Source of the DNA: Halomonas sp.
GTDB lineage: Bacteria > Pseudomonadota > Gammaproteobacteria > Pseudomonadales > Halomonadaceae
NCBI RefSeq assembly: GCF_017983445.1
Contig: NZ_JAGOBJ010000010.1
Span: 124,001-188,000, forward strand
Reading direction: 5' to 3'
DNA: 64,000 bases
Shown here: positions 1 through 9,146 of the stretch, piece by piece
How the letters are laid out: the number at the start of each line of letters is the position of its first letter
Numbering within the stretch: position 1 is the first letter of the stretch
The notes under the pieces: generated by a model
Databases searched by the model: none
What the model saw: only the letters and a program-made list of their open reading frames with translations
Told to the model about the DNA's origin: nothing
Position numbers and translations under genes: made by a program

Positions 1-681
1 ACCTTCTTTCGAACGACCACACGCGTCAGCAATGGCTTTAACGTAGATCTGGATAGCACGAATGGAGTCATCGTTACCCGGGATAACGTAATCAACGCCA
101 TCAGGGTTAGAGTTGGTATCAACCACACCAATAACCGGGATACCCAGTTTGTTGGCTTCGTTGATCGCGATGCGCTCGTGGTCAACGTCGATCACGAACA
201 GTGCGTCCGGCAGGCCGCCCATGTTCTTGATACCACCGATAGAACGCTCGAGCTTCTCTTGCTCGCGAGTTGCCATCAGGACTTCTTTCTTGGTCAGCTT
301 GTCGAACGTGCCGTCTTCGCGCATGGTTTCAAGTTCGCGCAGACGCTTGATGGACTGACGAATGGTCTTGAAGTTAGTCAGCATGCCGCCCAACCAGCGA
401 TGGTTGACGAACGGCTGATTAACGCGATTCGCTTCTTCTTTGATGATCTTGCTAGCGCTGCGCTTGGTGCCAACAAACAAAATTTTGTTGTTGGATGCCG
501 ACATCTTCTCGACCACATCGACGGCTTCGTTCAGTGCCGGCAGAGTGTGCTCAAGGTTGATGATGTGAATCTTGTTGCGCGCGCCGAAGATGAATTTGCC
601 CATCTTCGGATTCCAGTATTTGGTCTGGTGACCGAAGTGAGCGCCTGCTTTCAGCAGGTCACGCATATTAACGTGAGACAT
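1..681 (-). CDS. rpsB: 30S ribosomal protein S2 (partial, 3' end outside window)
   Basis: Structural protein of the small ribosomal subunit. The reverse-strand reading starts [19 protein letters not shown], the classic S2 start, and continues through FVGTKRSA and the [18 protein letters not shown] block typical of the family. 227 codons are present; S2 is usually about 240-250 residues, so only the C-terminal tail is missing beyond base 1. The ATG at 681 is preceded by AGGAG at a normal distance. It diverges from map, the common arrangement in gammaproteobacteria, where rpsB is usually followed by tsf. Confidence 0.97.
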   Translation of the reverse strand, partial: MSHVNMRDLLKAGAHFGHQTKYWNPKMGKFIFGARNKIHIINLEHTLPALNEAVDVVEKMSASNNKILFVGTKRSASKIIKEEANRVNQPFVNHRWLGGMLTNFKTIRQSIKRLRELETMREDGTFDKLTKKEVLMATREQEKLERSIGGIKNMGGLPDALFVIDVDHERIAINEANKLGIPVIGVVDTNSNPDGVDYVIPGNDDSIRAIQIYVKAIADACGRSKEG

Positions 682-1091
682 GGTAAAACTCCTGAAACTC
701 GGGTTAGGCCTCCACGCACCCCATGGATCCGACCATTGACCACGTTAAAACGTTGCCAGCGGCACCCGGGACCATGTGTCGGTGCATGTGTGTTTTCAAG
801 GCTTGCTATATTAGTCGCGCATCCAAAATGAACGCGCAACGGGTCGTTCGACTGACCATGATCGCCTACCAGCGGAAAAGAAGCCAGGAATGACGATTGC
901 AGGAAAGCGCGCGGCTTTATACCATAGATCATTGCCAAGATGAAGTCGCAGCTCGTGTTACGATCTTTATTTATTGCTCAATACGGTTACTTAGTACGCT
1001 TAATTAATATGGTCTCTCAACACTGTTCCCCAACCACTGTTTCTTAATACTGTATTCTTAATACCACCGCCTGAACCCATATCGAGAATTC
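682..1091. promoter_or_regulatory. Divergent rpsB/map intergenic region with likely S2 mRNA leader
   Basis: About 410 bases without a gene. On the reverse strand the 120 bases before rpsB hold a GGTGCGTGGAGGCCTAACCC block (about 699-720) resembling the conserved autoregulatory rpsB leader described in gammaproteobacteria, where S2 represses its own translation; the match is from memory. An AT-rich CTAATATAG at 806-814 could be part of the rpsB -10 region. Toward map the DNA becomes AT-rich (960-1080); I see no convincing promoter hexamers for map. Confidence 0.45.
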
Positions 1092-1883
1092 ATGAACGTT
1101 CCCATCAAGACACCTTCAGAAATCGAGAAAATGCGCGAAGCCGGGCGCCAAGCCGTCAGCGTGTTTGAAATGATCACGCCTCATATACAGGCAGGCGTCA
1201 GCACCGGCGAGATTGACCGACTGTGTCATGAATATATTGTCAATGAACTGGGCTCCACCCCTGCCCCGCTCAACTATCACGGCTATACCCATGCCACCTG
1301 TATCTCCCTGAACCACGTGGTTTGTCACGGCTTCCCAGATTTCAATAAAAAGCTCAAGAACGGCGACATCATGAACCTGGATGTCACGGTCAAGACGCCG
1401 GATGGTTATCACGGCGACTCCAGCATGATGTTTATCATCGGCGAAACCATTCAGGGTGAGCGTCTATGTCGGATCACCCAGGAGTGCCTGTATAAAAGCA
1501 TTGCGCTGGTCAAACCTGGCGTGCGTCTTTCAGAGCTTGCTCAAGCGATTCAAAAGCACGCCGAAGGGCACGGCTACTCCGTGGTTCGCGACTTCTGTGG
1601 GCACGGCATTGGCGCAGGTTTCCATGAGGACCCTCAGATTCTTCACTATGATGGCTACGCGCCTGAAGCTGACATCACCTTGGAAGCCGGCATGTGCTTT
1701 ACCATCGAACCCATGATTAACGTTGGCGGCTACAAAACCAAAGTGCTGCGCGATGGTTGGACAGCCGTCACTAAAGACAAGAGCCTATCGGCTCAATGGG
1801 AACACACCTTACTGGTTACCGAGACAGGGGTTGAAGTTCTGACCGCGCGTAGCGACGAAGACTTTAGCTTTTTAGATCGCTAA
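1092..1883 (+). CDS. map: Type I methionine aminopeptidase
   Basis: Removes the initiator methionine from nascent proteins in the cytoplasm. 263 residues, the normal size of bacterial type I enzymes, with no extra N-terminal domain. The metal ligands are in place: D97 (NLDVTV), D109 (YHGDS), H171 (FCGHGIG), E206 (FTIEP) and E237 (QWEHT), with the substrate-contacting H79 (VCHGFP). The stop codon overlaps the glnD start by one base (TAATG), so the two are co-transcribed and probably translationally coupled. It diverges from rpsB. Confidence 0.97.
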   Translation: MNVPIKTPSEIEKMREAGRQAVSVFEMITPHIQAGVSTGEIDRLCHEYIVNELGSTPAPLNYHGYTHATCISLNHVVCHGFPDFNKKLKNGDIMNLDVTVKTPDGYHGDSSMMFIIGETIQGERLCRITQECLYKSIALVKPGVRLSELAQAIQKHAEGHGYSVVRDFCGHGIGAGFHEDPQILHYDGYAPEADITLEAGMCFTIEPMINVGGYKTKVLRDGWTAVTKDKSLSAQWEHTLLVTETGVEVLTARSDEDFSFLDR

Positions 1884-4558
1884 TGCTCCTTCACCACTAC
1901 CGGTTCGAACCGGACACGTCGCTTTATGACCTTGAGGCTTTTCGTACGGAGCTTTCCGGCTCACGCTCGCCCATTGCGCCGTTTAAAACGGCGCTCCGCG
2001 AACTGCAGGCCCGTCTGGACGACCGGTTTCGTTCAGGAGCCGATATACGCGACCTGGTGCGCGGGCGAGCCTGGTACCTGGATCAACTGCTGGCCATCGC
2101 CTGGGGCCTGCACGCCTGGCCAGATGATGGCGTAGCTCTGATCGCCGTCGGGGGTTACGGACGAGGCGAGCTTCATCCTCACTCGGATATCGACCTGCTC
2201 CTGCTGCTTGAACAGGACGACGACACCCCCTACCGCGAATCCCTAAGTGCTTTTATCACTTTTTTATGGGATATCGGCCTGGAGATTGGTCACAGCGTAC
2301 GCTCGTTAAATGATTGCAAACGTGAAGCAAAGGCCGATGTTACGGTCATCACCAACCTGCTCGAATCACGCCTGATCGCCGGGCCTGAATCGTTGCGTGC
2401 AGCAATGCAGAAGCGCTTAAGCACCGAGCAGCTCTGGCCTGCCGACCGCTTCTTTGAAGCCAAATGGCAGGAGCAGATTACCCGCCACTATCGCTACAAC
2501 AACTCGGAATATCATCTTGAGCCGAACCTGAAAAGCTCGCCCGGCGGGCTGCGCGATATTCAGATGATCGGCTGGATCGCCAAGCGCCACTTCGGTACGG
2601 AACAGTACGCCGACATTGTCGCCAACGGCTTCATGAACGATGCCGAGCTGCGTATTTTAAGCCAGGGTCAGGCGTTCTTGTGGCAGGTACGCTATGCCCT
2701 GCATATGCTGACCGACCGCGCGGAAGATCGGCTACTGTTTGATCATCAGCGCACGATTGCCGAGCTGTTCGGCTTTAAAGACACGCCCGAACGCCTGGCC
2801 GTCGAGCAGTTCATGAAGCGCTATTATCGTCACGTGACAGCGCTTGCCGGTTTGAACGATATGCTGCTCCAGCATTTCGATGAAGTGATCTTGCGCGGCA
2901 AAGAGGCGCTGGAAACCATTCAGCTCAACGAGCGCTTTGAAACCAAGGGCGGCTATATTCAAGCACGCTCGCGCAGCCTGTTTCGCGAGCAGCCAGAGGC
3001 CATGCTGGAACTATTTCTGCTCATGGCCAGGCACCCCGAAATTGAAGGCGTGCGCGCGGACACCATTCGTCTCATCCGCGACCATCGCCATCAGATTGAC
3101 GACCACTACCGCGATGATCCGCTTCATCAGCGGCTGTTTATGGAAATCCTGCGCGCCCCCGGTAACGTGCCACGCCAACTGCGGCGCATGAACCGCTACG
3201 GCATTCTGGGCAAGTACCTGCCAGAATTCGGCCGCGCCGTAGGTCTGATGCAGCACGACCTGTTTCATATCTATACGGTGGATGCCCATACCCTGCGCCT
3301 GCTGAAATTTTTACACGGCTTTCGCAAACCCGATGCCAAGGACGAGTTCCCCGTGGCCGCCGCCCTCATTAACCAGCTCCCCAGGCTTGATATCTTATGG
3401 ATAGCGGGTCTGTTTCACGATATTGGCAAGGGTCGCGGCGGCGATCATTCAGAAATTGGCGCCCGGGACGTTGAGCAATTTTGCCAGCGTCACCACGTAA
3501 CGTCGCATGATACGAGACTGGCCAGTTGGCTTGTCGAGCATCATCTGCTCATGTCGATGACCGCCCAGAAGCGCGACATCAGCGACCCTGACGTTATTCG
3601 CGATTTTGCCCTGATTGTCCGTAATGAAGCGCGTCTGGAGTACCTTTACGTACTGACGGTTGCTGATATCAACGCCACCAACCCGACGCTATGGAACGGC
3701 TGGCGGGCGTCACTTCTGCGCCAGCTTTATGCTGAAACCAAGCGCGCCCTGCGCCGCGGGCTTAAAAATCCGCCGGACCGTGATGACTGGGTGCGGGAAA
3801 CACGCTCCGAAGCCCGCTCTTTGCTCAAAACCATCGGGGTTGGACGCGCGCAAATTGATACGCTTTGGGAATCACTGGGCGAGGATTATTTCTTACAGTA
3901 CGCCCCCAGCGAAATCGTCTGGCAGACCCAGGGGATTTTGGCCCACAACGCTTCTCCCCTGCCGCTGGTATTGATCAGCGCGCCGACAATCGATATGGCG
4001 GAAGGTGGAACCAAAGTATTTATCCACACCCGCTCGGTCGATGACCTGTTTGCCGCCACCGCGGCGGCGATGGAGCAGTTGGGGCTTTCGATTCACGATG
4101 CGCGCATTGTCACCTCGCACAACAACTGGACGCTGAATACGTTTATCGTGCTGGATAGCCACGGCCAACCCATCCGCGACCCGGGCAGCATTGAAGAAAT
4201 GCGCCAGCACCTGGTCGAAGAGCTGGATGACCCGGACGACTACCCAGAGATCGTCACCCGCCATACGCCGCGCCAGCTAAAGCACTTCAAAGTGCCTACC
4301 GAAGTGTTGATTGAGCAGGACCCGGCCAATGAGCGCACGCTGCTGGAACTCACGGCCCCTGACCGTCCAGGTCTTTTGGCCCGGGTCGGGCGTATTTTTA
4401 TGGAGCAGGACATCGCGCTATCGACGGCTAAAATTGCCACCTTGGGCGAGCGCGTCGAGGACGTCTTTTTTATCACCACCAAATCGGGCGAGCCGTTAAC
4501 CGACCCCTTGCGCCAGCAGCAGCTGCGCGAGCGGTTGATTGAGGTCTTGGGGGTTTGA
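1883..4558 (+). CDS. glnD: Bifunctional uridylyltransferase/uridylyl-removing enzyme GlnD
   Basis: Nitrogen sensor that adds UMP to, or removes it from, PII proteins according to glutamine level. 891 residues, the family length. Domains in order: nucleotidyltransferase with GGYGRGELHPHSDIDLL near residues 90-106 (catalytic D102 and D104); central linker; HD phosphohydrolase (LFHDIGKGRGGDHSEIG, about 508-525); and two C-terminal ACT domains (about 700-780 and 810-890) that bind glutamine. Starts on the last base of map. The end lies 22 bases before the likely start of the prepilin peptidase gene. Confidence 0.97.
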   Translation: MLLHHYRFEPDTSLYDLEAFRTELSGSRSPIAPFKTALRELQARLDDRFRSGADIRDLVRGRAWYLDQLLAIAWGLHAWPDDGVALIAVGGYGRGELHPHSDIDLLLLLEQDDDTPYRESLSAFITFLWDIGLEIGHSVRSLNDCKREAKADVTVITNLLESRLIAGPESLRAAMQKRLSTEQLWPADRFFEAKWQEQITRHYRYNNSEYHLEPNLKSSPGGLRDIQMIGWIAKRHFGTEQYADIVANGFMNDAELRILSQGQAFLWQVRYALHMLTDRAEDRLLFDHQRTIAELFGFKDTPERLAVEQFMKRYYRHVTALAGLNDMLLQHFDEVILRGKEALETIQLNERFETKGGYIQARSRSLFREQPEAMLELFLLMARHPEIEGVRADTIRLIRDHRHQIDDHYRDDPLHQRLFMEILRAPGNVPRQLRRMNRYGILGKYLPEFGRAVGLMQHDLFHIYTVDAHTLRLLKFLHGFRKPDAKDEFPVAAALINQLPRLDILWIAGLFHDIGKGRGGDHSEIGARDVEQFCQRHHVTSHDTRLASWLVEHHLLMSMTAQKRDISDPDVIRDFALIVRNEARLEYLYVLTVADINATNPTLWNGWRASLLRQLYAETKRALRRGLKNPPDRDDWVRETRSEARSLLKTIGVGRAQIDTLWESLGEDYFLQYAPSEIVWQTQGILAHNASPLPLVLISAPTIDMAEGGTKVFIHTRSVDDLFAATAAAMEQLGLSIHDARIVTSHNNWTLNTFIVLDSHGQPIRDPGSIEEMRQHLVEELDDPDDYPEIVTRHTPRQLKHFKVPTEVLIEQDPANERTLLELTAPDRPGLLARVGRIFMEQDIALSTAKIATLGERVEDVFFITTKSGEPLTDPLRQQQLRERLIEVLGV

Positions 4559-4580
4559 GCATGGCGCTCCTTCGCACGTG

Positions 4581-5045
4581 ATGTGGCTACTGCTGCTCTG
4601 GGCGCTGGCATGCGGCTATCAGGACCTGCGTCAACGACATATTGATAACCGCCTGCTCTACCCTTTTTTGCTATTGGCAGCCGTCTGGCTGCTGGTGACA
4701 TCCCAAAGCCTGATAGGCGCCTCTCCTGCCAGCGCTCTGGCGGGAGCTGGTATAGCGATAGCATTGACGATACCGGGGCATATCAAGGGCATTCTAGGTG
4801 GGGGCGACGTCAAACTGATGATCGCTATTGGCCTCAGCACAGGCGGCATGATCACCCTGATGGTGATTGCGATTGCCGCGCTGCTGCTGGTGCTCTGGTC
4901 GATTACCGTAGCACTTCTTCCTGGTAGAAGCGTAACCATAGTCCAGCGCCATGCCCCTGGGTTAGGCAATCAAAAGGGGCATTTCGCCTACGCGCCGTTT
5001 ATCTTTTTGGCGCTTGGCGCACTTCAGTTGCTAACGCTGCTGTAG
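4581..5045 (+). CDS. Type IV prepilin peptidase of the Tad/CpaA (TadV) type
   Basis: Small A24-family aspartic protease that cleaves the leader of Flp pilin and pseudopilins at the inner membrane. About 154 residues with several hydrophobic helices and no zinc-binding/methylase N-domain, as in TadV/CpaA. Catalytic aspartates: D15 in CGYQDLRQRHIDN and D76 in LGGGDVKLM (GxGD motif). I chose the ATG at 4581; an in-frame start at 4539 would lie inside glnD and give a hydrophilic extension unlike the family. It faces the Tad assembly operon tail-to-tail and probably rides on glnD transcription, as no separate promoter is obvious. Confidence 0.88.
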   Translation: MWLLLLWALACGYQDLRQRHIDNRLLYPFLLLAAVWLLVTSQSLIGASPASALAGAGIAIALTIPGHIKGILGGGDVKLMIAIGLSTGGMITLMVIAIAALLLVLWSITVALLPGRSVTIVQRHAPGLGNQKGHFAYAPFIFLALGALQLLTLL

Positions 5046-5083
5046 AACATGTAAGGACCCGATCAAAGCGTCACACTGCACGT

Positions 5084-5389
5084 CTACTCTTCGCCAAACC
5101 CACCGGCCTCATCGCGCTCAAAGAAGTCGGGGATGGGGTGAGTAAAACTGTCCAGCCATCGCTGGCTGGCCAACTCCTGCTCTTGTGTCGAGAGCCGTTG
5201 AGGATTGGCGGATGCCTGACTGCCTTCTCGCTGGATCTGCAGCCATGAATCCGCCACGGTGTCACCTTTTGCCAGCATACGCGGCTGCGCTGCCGCGCTA
5301 TCCCGTCCACTGTGCTGTGCGCATCCAGTCAAAGCGCCCGCCAGTAAAGCGCCTAGCGCTATCTGGCTAATCCAGCGATATCCAGTCAT
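5084..5389 (-). CDS. DUF3613-type small lipoprotein of the Tad locus
   Basis: 101-residue predicted lipoprotein: hydrophobic signal (residues 5-22) ending in the lipobox LTGC with C23. The C-terminal part DTVADSWLQIQREGSQ...QRYL-like WLDSFTHPIPDFF resembles DUF3613 proteins, which I recall as frequent in tad gene clusters; function unknown. ATG at 5389 has GGGAG eight bases upstream. It is the last gene of the reverse Tad operon, 39 bases beyond tadD. Possibly an outer-membrane-associated accessory of the secretin, but that is inference from location. Confidence 0.75.
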   Translation of the reverse strand: MTGYRWISQIALGALLAGALTGCAQHSGRDSAAAQPRMLAKGDTVADSWLQIQREGSQASANPQRLSTQEQELASQRWLDSFTHPIPDFFERDEAGGFGEE

Positions 5390-5428
5390 CGGGTCACTCC
5401 CTTTCAGTTATCGCTTGTAAACGGCTTG

Positions 5429-6094
5429 TTATAGGCCTTGGCCATCTTCCAACTGTAGCTGGCGAGCACGCGCTTCCGCCCTCTGATACTGCTGAGAAGT
5501 CGCCCGGCCTTCACGCAGCAATGCGCTGGACTCCTGCCACTTGCCTTGATACATCAACAGGGTTAACAGATTTTCCAAGGGCAGCGCATTGTCCTGACTT
5601 AATTCAAGCGCGGTCATAAACTCAAACTGCGCCTTATCAAGCTCCCTACGCTGAAGATAAACAAACCCCAGGTCGTTACGAATCGTAAAGCTTGAGGGAT
5701 AAAGGTTGGCTGCTACCTGCATCTGGGTCAGCGCCTGTGCATAATCGCCTTTAATCGCAGCAATTTGGCCAAGGCCATGGTACGCCTCGGCCGATACACA
5801 GCTATTGAGAAGTGATTCATAAAGCGGTGTGGCCTGCGGGTCGTTCAGCTTGCGCAATATCATCGCTTTACGTAAGCGCACCTCGGGAAGCGTTTCCGGC
5901 AACTGTTCCAGGTGCGCCAATGCCGCATGTAAGCGCCCTTGGTCAGCCATATCGCTTGCCAGTTGAATGGCTAACTGCTGCTCTTGTTCAAGAGGACCAC
6001 ACTGATTGGCTTGGCGAGAAGCGTTATTCCCTGTGGACGCGCACCCGGCTAGCACAAGGCTTGCGCCTAACAACATAATTTTGGCGTACTTCAT
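5429..6094 (-). CDS. tadD: TadD-like TPR lipoprotein
   Basis: 221 residues: signal peptide with lipobox LAGC (C18), followed by tetratricopeptide-type helical repeats (for example residues about 75-190, with AEAYHGLGQIAAIKGDYAQA and IRNDLGFVYLQRRELDKAQ). TadD is thought to be an outer-membrane pilotin that helps assemble or localise the RcpA secretin. Its ATG shares one base with the tadC stop, implying coupled translation. The sequence has no unusual interruption. Confidence 0.88.
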   Translation of the reverse strand: MKYAKIMLLGASLVLAGCASTGNNASRQANQCGPLEQEQQLAIQLASDMADQGRLHAALAHLEQLPETLPEVRLRKAMILRKLNDPQATPLYESLLNSCVSAEAYHGLGQIAAIKGDYAQALTQMQVAANLYPSSFTIRNDLGFVYLQRRELDKAQFEFMTALELSQDNALPLENLLTLLMYQGKWQESSALLREGRATSQQYQRAEARARQLQLEDGQGL

Positions 6095-6981
6095 TATTGG
6101 TTCATTCCTGACAATGCACCGAAAATGGCAATAAAACCTGGCCCCGCCAAAATAATCAGCAGCGCAGGAAACAGAAAGGCTACCATGGCCCCCGACATTT
6201 TGGCTGACAGTTTGGAGACTTTTTCCTGAAGGTTGGTCGTTCGTCGATCATCGAAAAGTTCTTTCAACGAGATGAGCGATGCTACTGCTCCACCCCCCTG
6301 CCGAATCAGCTGTTCAAGAATTACCACGCAGTCGGTCACCTGATCAATCTCCAAGCGCTCGGCCATGTTGCTTAGCTCACTGGCAAGATCCAACCCTACA
6401 TCCACACGTGTCAGCACACGCTTAAACTCGATCGAAAGCTCCGGCAGGATATGCTGGCCCTCCTGGGTGAGAGCACGCAGCGACTGCTCGACCGACATGC
6501 CTACTTCGAACAACATGCGCAGCAGGGGCAGCATCGTGGAAACTTCGTCGGCTATTTTGGTGCGCCGCTTGGCCACCGCTCGTCGTAGCCAGCGCTTGGG
6601 CAATAAAAATCCTACGCCAAAGAATACCAGAGCGGTTAAATAGGATGGCCCGCCATCTCGTAACAGAGAACTTCCCACCAGGGCGAAAACCATAGCCGCT
6701 AAAGGAACGCCAATTTGTATGGCGTAATAACGTGCGCGCTGCTCGATGGTGCGCCAACCTAGCTGCTCTAACAGCTTGGGAAGCTCTGCGTCAATCTTGC
6801 CGTCTAGCTGCTCGAACCCCTCAAGCAGAGAGCGGCGTTGACTGGCCGCCAGCCCGACACCACCCAGAGACGCAATGCGCTGGGTGACGATCGCTGCATT
6901 ACGCTGGCGGTGCAACAGCATCCAGACAATAAGGCAAGCAGCAGCCAGAAGCAGTACGGCACTTAAGATCAATAGCCACAT
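6094..6981 (-). CDS. tadC: Tad inner-membrane platform protein TadC
   Basis: 295-residue GspF-superfamily membrane protein. One N-terminal hydrophobic segment (2-22), a second pair near 105-130, a cytoplasmic GspF domain (about 150-270) with the typical E-rich helix pair, and a C-terminal membrane segment (FLFPALLIILAGPGFIAIF). Together with TadB it forms the inner-membrane platform on which the TadA ATPase works. Starts 27 bases after tadB; that gap contains a tandem repeat (see repeat entry). ATG 6981 lacks a strong ribosome-binding site. Confidence 0.92.
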   Translation of the reverse strand: MWLLILSAVLLLAAACLIVWMLLHRQRNAAIVTQRIASLGGVGLAASQRRSLLEGFEQLDGKIDAELPKLLEQLGWRTIEQRARYYAIQIGVPLAAMVFALVGSSLLRDGGPSYLTALVFFGVGFLLPKRWLRRAVAKRRTKIADEVSTMLPLLRMLFEVGMSVEQSLRALTQEGQHILPELSIEFKRVLTRVDVGLDLASELSNMAERLEIDQVTDCVVILEQLIRQGGGAVASLISLKELFDDRRTTNLQEKVSKLSAKMSGAMVAFLFPALLIILAGPGFIAIFGALSGMNQ

Positions 6982-7016
6982 ATCAAATACTCATCTCAAA
7001 TACGCGTCTCAAATAC
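6981..7016 (-). repeat. Short tandem repeat in the tadB-tadC spacer
   Basis: On the reverse strand GTATTTGAGA(CGC/TGA) occurs as two adjacent 13-base units (7004-7016 and 6991-7003), followed by a partial third copy GTATTTGATA running into the tadC ATG. The first unit contains the tadB stop codon (TGA). Probably a small duplication; it sets the spacing between the two coupled genes and weakens the usual ribosome-binding site position. Confidence 0.7.
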
Positions 7017-7893
7017 TTTTCAGCATGCGCCATAGAACAAAGCACCCGGTAAACTGCAACGCCAACGACAGCAGTAACATGACTTTTCCAGCCGACGACA
7101 CCCACATGTTAAGTAAAAAATCAGGATTACTGATAAGAATATAGGCCCCTAACCCCAGCGGTAGACCCGCCAGTACAAACGCACTGATACGCGTTTCACC
7201 GGTCATCGCGCTTAGCTGCCGGCTGGCGCGCTCGCGGTCACGAATCATCAGCATCAGACTCTTGAGCATATCCGCTGAGTTACCCCCATAGCGTTGATTG
7301 ATCCGCACGCCGAGGGCCAAAATATGAAATTCCTCCCGCTTATAGAGCATAGCGAATTCGTTGATCGCTTCAGCCATGGGCACGCCCAGCTCGATATCGC
7401 GACGCACCGGCGTCATAGCCAAGTGCAAGGGGTCGGCACTGCGTTTCATCGCCAGCAGCATGGCATCGCCCATCGTACGACCCGATTTAATGCTGCGAAC
7501 CATATGGTCCAGAAAGCCGGGCATCTGCTCAATCATTCGATCCAGACGCTTTTGGGCACGCCACTGACCCACCAGATAAACCAGCAGAGCAATACCGCCT
7601 AATGCCACCAGCGGCATAAACCAGCTTATTTGCAACAGCATTAACGACAAGAGTAAAACCAGCCCGGTCAATAGCGCCGTCAGCCATGTTGGCAGCTGGA
7701 TACCCGCCTGCATCAGCCATAGCGAAAAGCCGCTTTTTTTTCGCTGCCGCGGATTGATCAGTACGCTGTCCTGATGAAGCTTTTCATTAATACGTTCATC
7801 AACAGCGCGGCGCTTGCTGGCAAGCGCCATTAACAAGGCGGCCAATAGAAATGCAGCGCTCATCGCTAGCAATATGTACGCCATGACGCTCAT
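7009..7893 (-). CDS. tadB: Tad inner-membrane platform protein TadB
   Basis: 294-residue GspF-superfamily protein, paralogous to TadC. N-terminal membrane segment (4-24), a hydrophobic pair at about 75-110, a cytoplasmic domain with the motif MPGFLDHMVRSIKSGRTMGDAM (about 140-165) and a C-terminal membrane segment. Works with TadC as platform for pilus assembly. Its ATG overlaps the tadA stop by four bases (ATGA), showing tight operon organisation. Confidence 0.92.
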   Translation of the reverse strand: MSVMAYILLAMSAAFLLAALLMALASKRRAVDERINEKLHQDSVLINPRQRKKSGFSLWLMQAGIQLPTWLTALLTGLVLLLSLMLLQISWFMPLVALGGIALLVYLVGQWRAQKRLDRMIEQMPGFLDHMVRSIKSGRTMGDAMLLAMKRSADPLHLAMTPVRRDIELGVPMAEAINEFAMLYKREEFHILALGVRINQRYGGNSADMLKSLMLMIRDRERASRQLSAMTGETRISAFVLAGLPLGLGAYILISNPDFLLNMWVSSAGKVMLLLSLALQFTGCFVLWRMLKSI

Positions 7894-9137
7894 GGGAAGC
7901 CTTCCTGAGCTACCTCCAGCGCTCCCATTAGCTTTTCGTTTAGCACCTGATGACTTTCCTGAATAAACGTTTTATGCAGGCGATCGTAGCGAAACAGCAC
8001 GTTGGTGGTGTACTCGCCCTGGCGCATTTCGCCTATTTCAATAATCTCGCTGATACAACGAAGCCCGCTGGGCAGACGCACCAGTTGAATGATCACTTCA
8101 AGGGCTGATGAGATTGATTGACGCATGGTTTTTTCAGGTACCGGCACGCCCGATAATCCCACCAGGGTTTCCATTCGCAGTAACGAGTCCGCTGCGCTAT
8201 TGGCGTGAATAGAGGTCATGGATCCTTCGTGCCCCGTGTTCATGGCAGAAAGCACGTCCAGCACCTCGACGCCGCGAGTTTCACCCAAAATGATACGGTC
8301 AGGGCGCATCCTCAACGCGTTACGCACCAGGCTCCGCGCAGCCACTTCACCATGCCCATCGGCATTCGGTGGGCGGGTTTCCAGGCGCACCACATGGCCG
8401 TGCTTGAGCTGTAGCTCGGCGGTGTCTTCGATGGTGACCAGGCGCTCACGGTGGTCAATCATGCTGCTTAAAAGATTCAGCATGGTGGTCTTGCCGGTAC
8501 CGGTACCGCCACTAATAACAATATTGCAGCGCCGCTGTACCGCATGTTGCAAAAACGCAAGAATCGTTGCATCAAGCGAGCCGGAGGCGATAAGCTCCTG
8601 GCTTTGCAGCATATCCTTGCGAAACTTACGTACCGACAAACAGGCGCCATCCAGAGCGATAGGCGGGATAACCGCATTGATACGGCTACCATCCGGCAAG
8701 CGGGCATCCACCATGGGCGAAGATTCGTCCAGGCGCCGTCCTAACGGGGCAATAATACGCTGGATAACACGCTGTAAATGATGGTCATCGATAAAATACA
8801 AATCGCTTAATGACAGCACGCCGCGCCGTTCAATAAAGATACGCGAACTGCCGTTGACCAATATTTCGGTAATGGTTGGATCACTCAACAGTACTTCCAG
8901 CGGCCCGAAACCGGTTAATTCATCGATCATTTCTTCGGTTAAACGATCTATTTCATAACCGGAAATCGCCAGCTGCTGCTGCCGGGTAAACGCTTGGATA
9001 TGGGACGCAATAAAACGCTTAAGCTCAGGGCGACTACCCTCGATCAAGTTTGAGGTTTCATCGCCCAGTTGATCTATCAAGTAGCGGTGTAAACGCTCCT
9101 TGAGATGGCTGAGCTGCATTAGACCACCACGCTCCAT
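7890..9137 (-). CDS. tadA: Tad pilus assembly ATPase TadA (CpaF family)
   Basis: 415-residue VirB11/GspE-type hexameric ATPase that powers Flp pilus extension. Visible motifs: Walker A SGGTGTGKTT (209-218), Asp box VTIEDTAELQL (about 234-244), Walker B/His box around ILGETRGVEVLDVL and TSIHANSA. The N-terminal domain (1-120) includes the DELTGFGPLEVLL block typical of CpaF. I chose ATG 9137, which has AAGGGGG seven bases upstream; an ATG at 9119 is an alternative. Lies ten bases after tadZ. Confidence 0.95.
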   Translation of the reverse strand: MERGGLMQLSHLKERLHRYLIDQLGDETSNLIEGSRPELKRFIASHIQAFTRQQQLAISGYEIDRLTEEMIDELTGFGPLEVLLSDPTITEILVNGSSRIFIERRGVLSLSDLYFIDDHHLQRVIQRIIAPLGRRLDESSPMVDARLPDGSRINAVIPPIALDGACLSVRKFRKDMLQSQELIASGSLDATILAFLQHAVQRRCNIVISGGTGTGKTTMLNLLSSMIDHRERLVTIEDTAELQLKHGHVVRLETRPPNADGHGEVAARSLVRNALRMRPDRIILGETRGVEVLDVLSAMNTGHEGSMTSIHANSAADSLLRMETLVGLSGVPVPEKTMRQSISSALEVIIQLVRLPSGLRCISEIIEIGEMRQGEYTTNVLFRYDRLHKTFIQESHQVLNEKLMGALEVAQEGFP

Positions 9138-9146
9138 ACATCCCCC

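Noticed and set aside
178-831. Long forward open frame opposite rpsB
   Set aside because: Antisense shadow of a strongly recognised ribosomal protein gene; no conserved features or ribosome-binding site.
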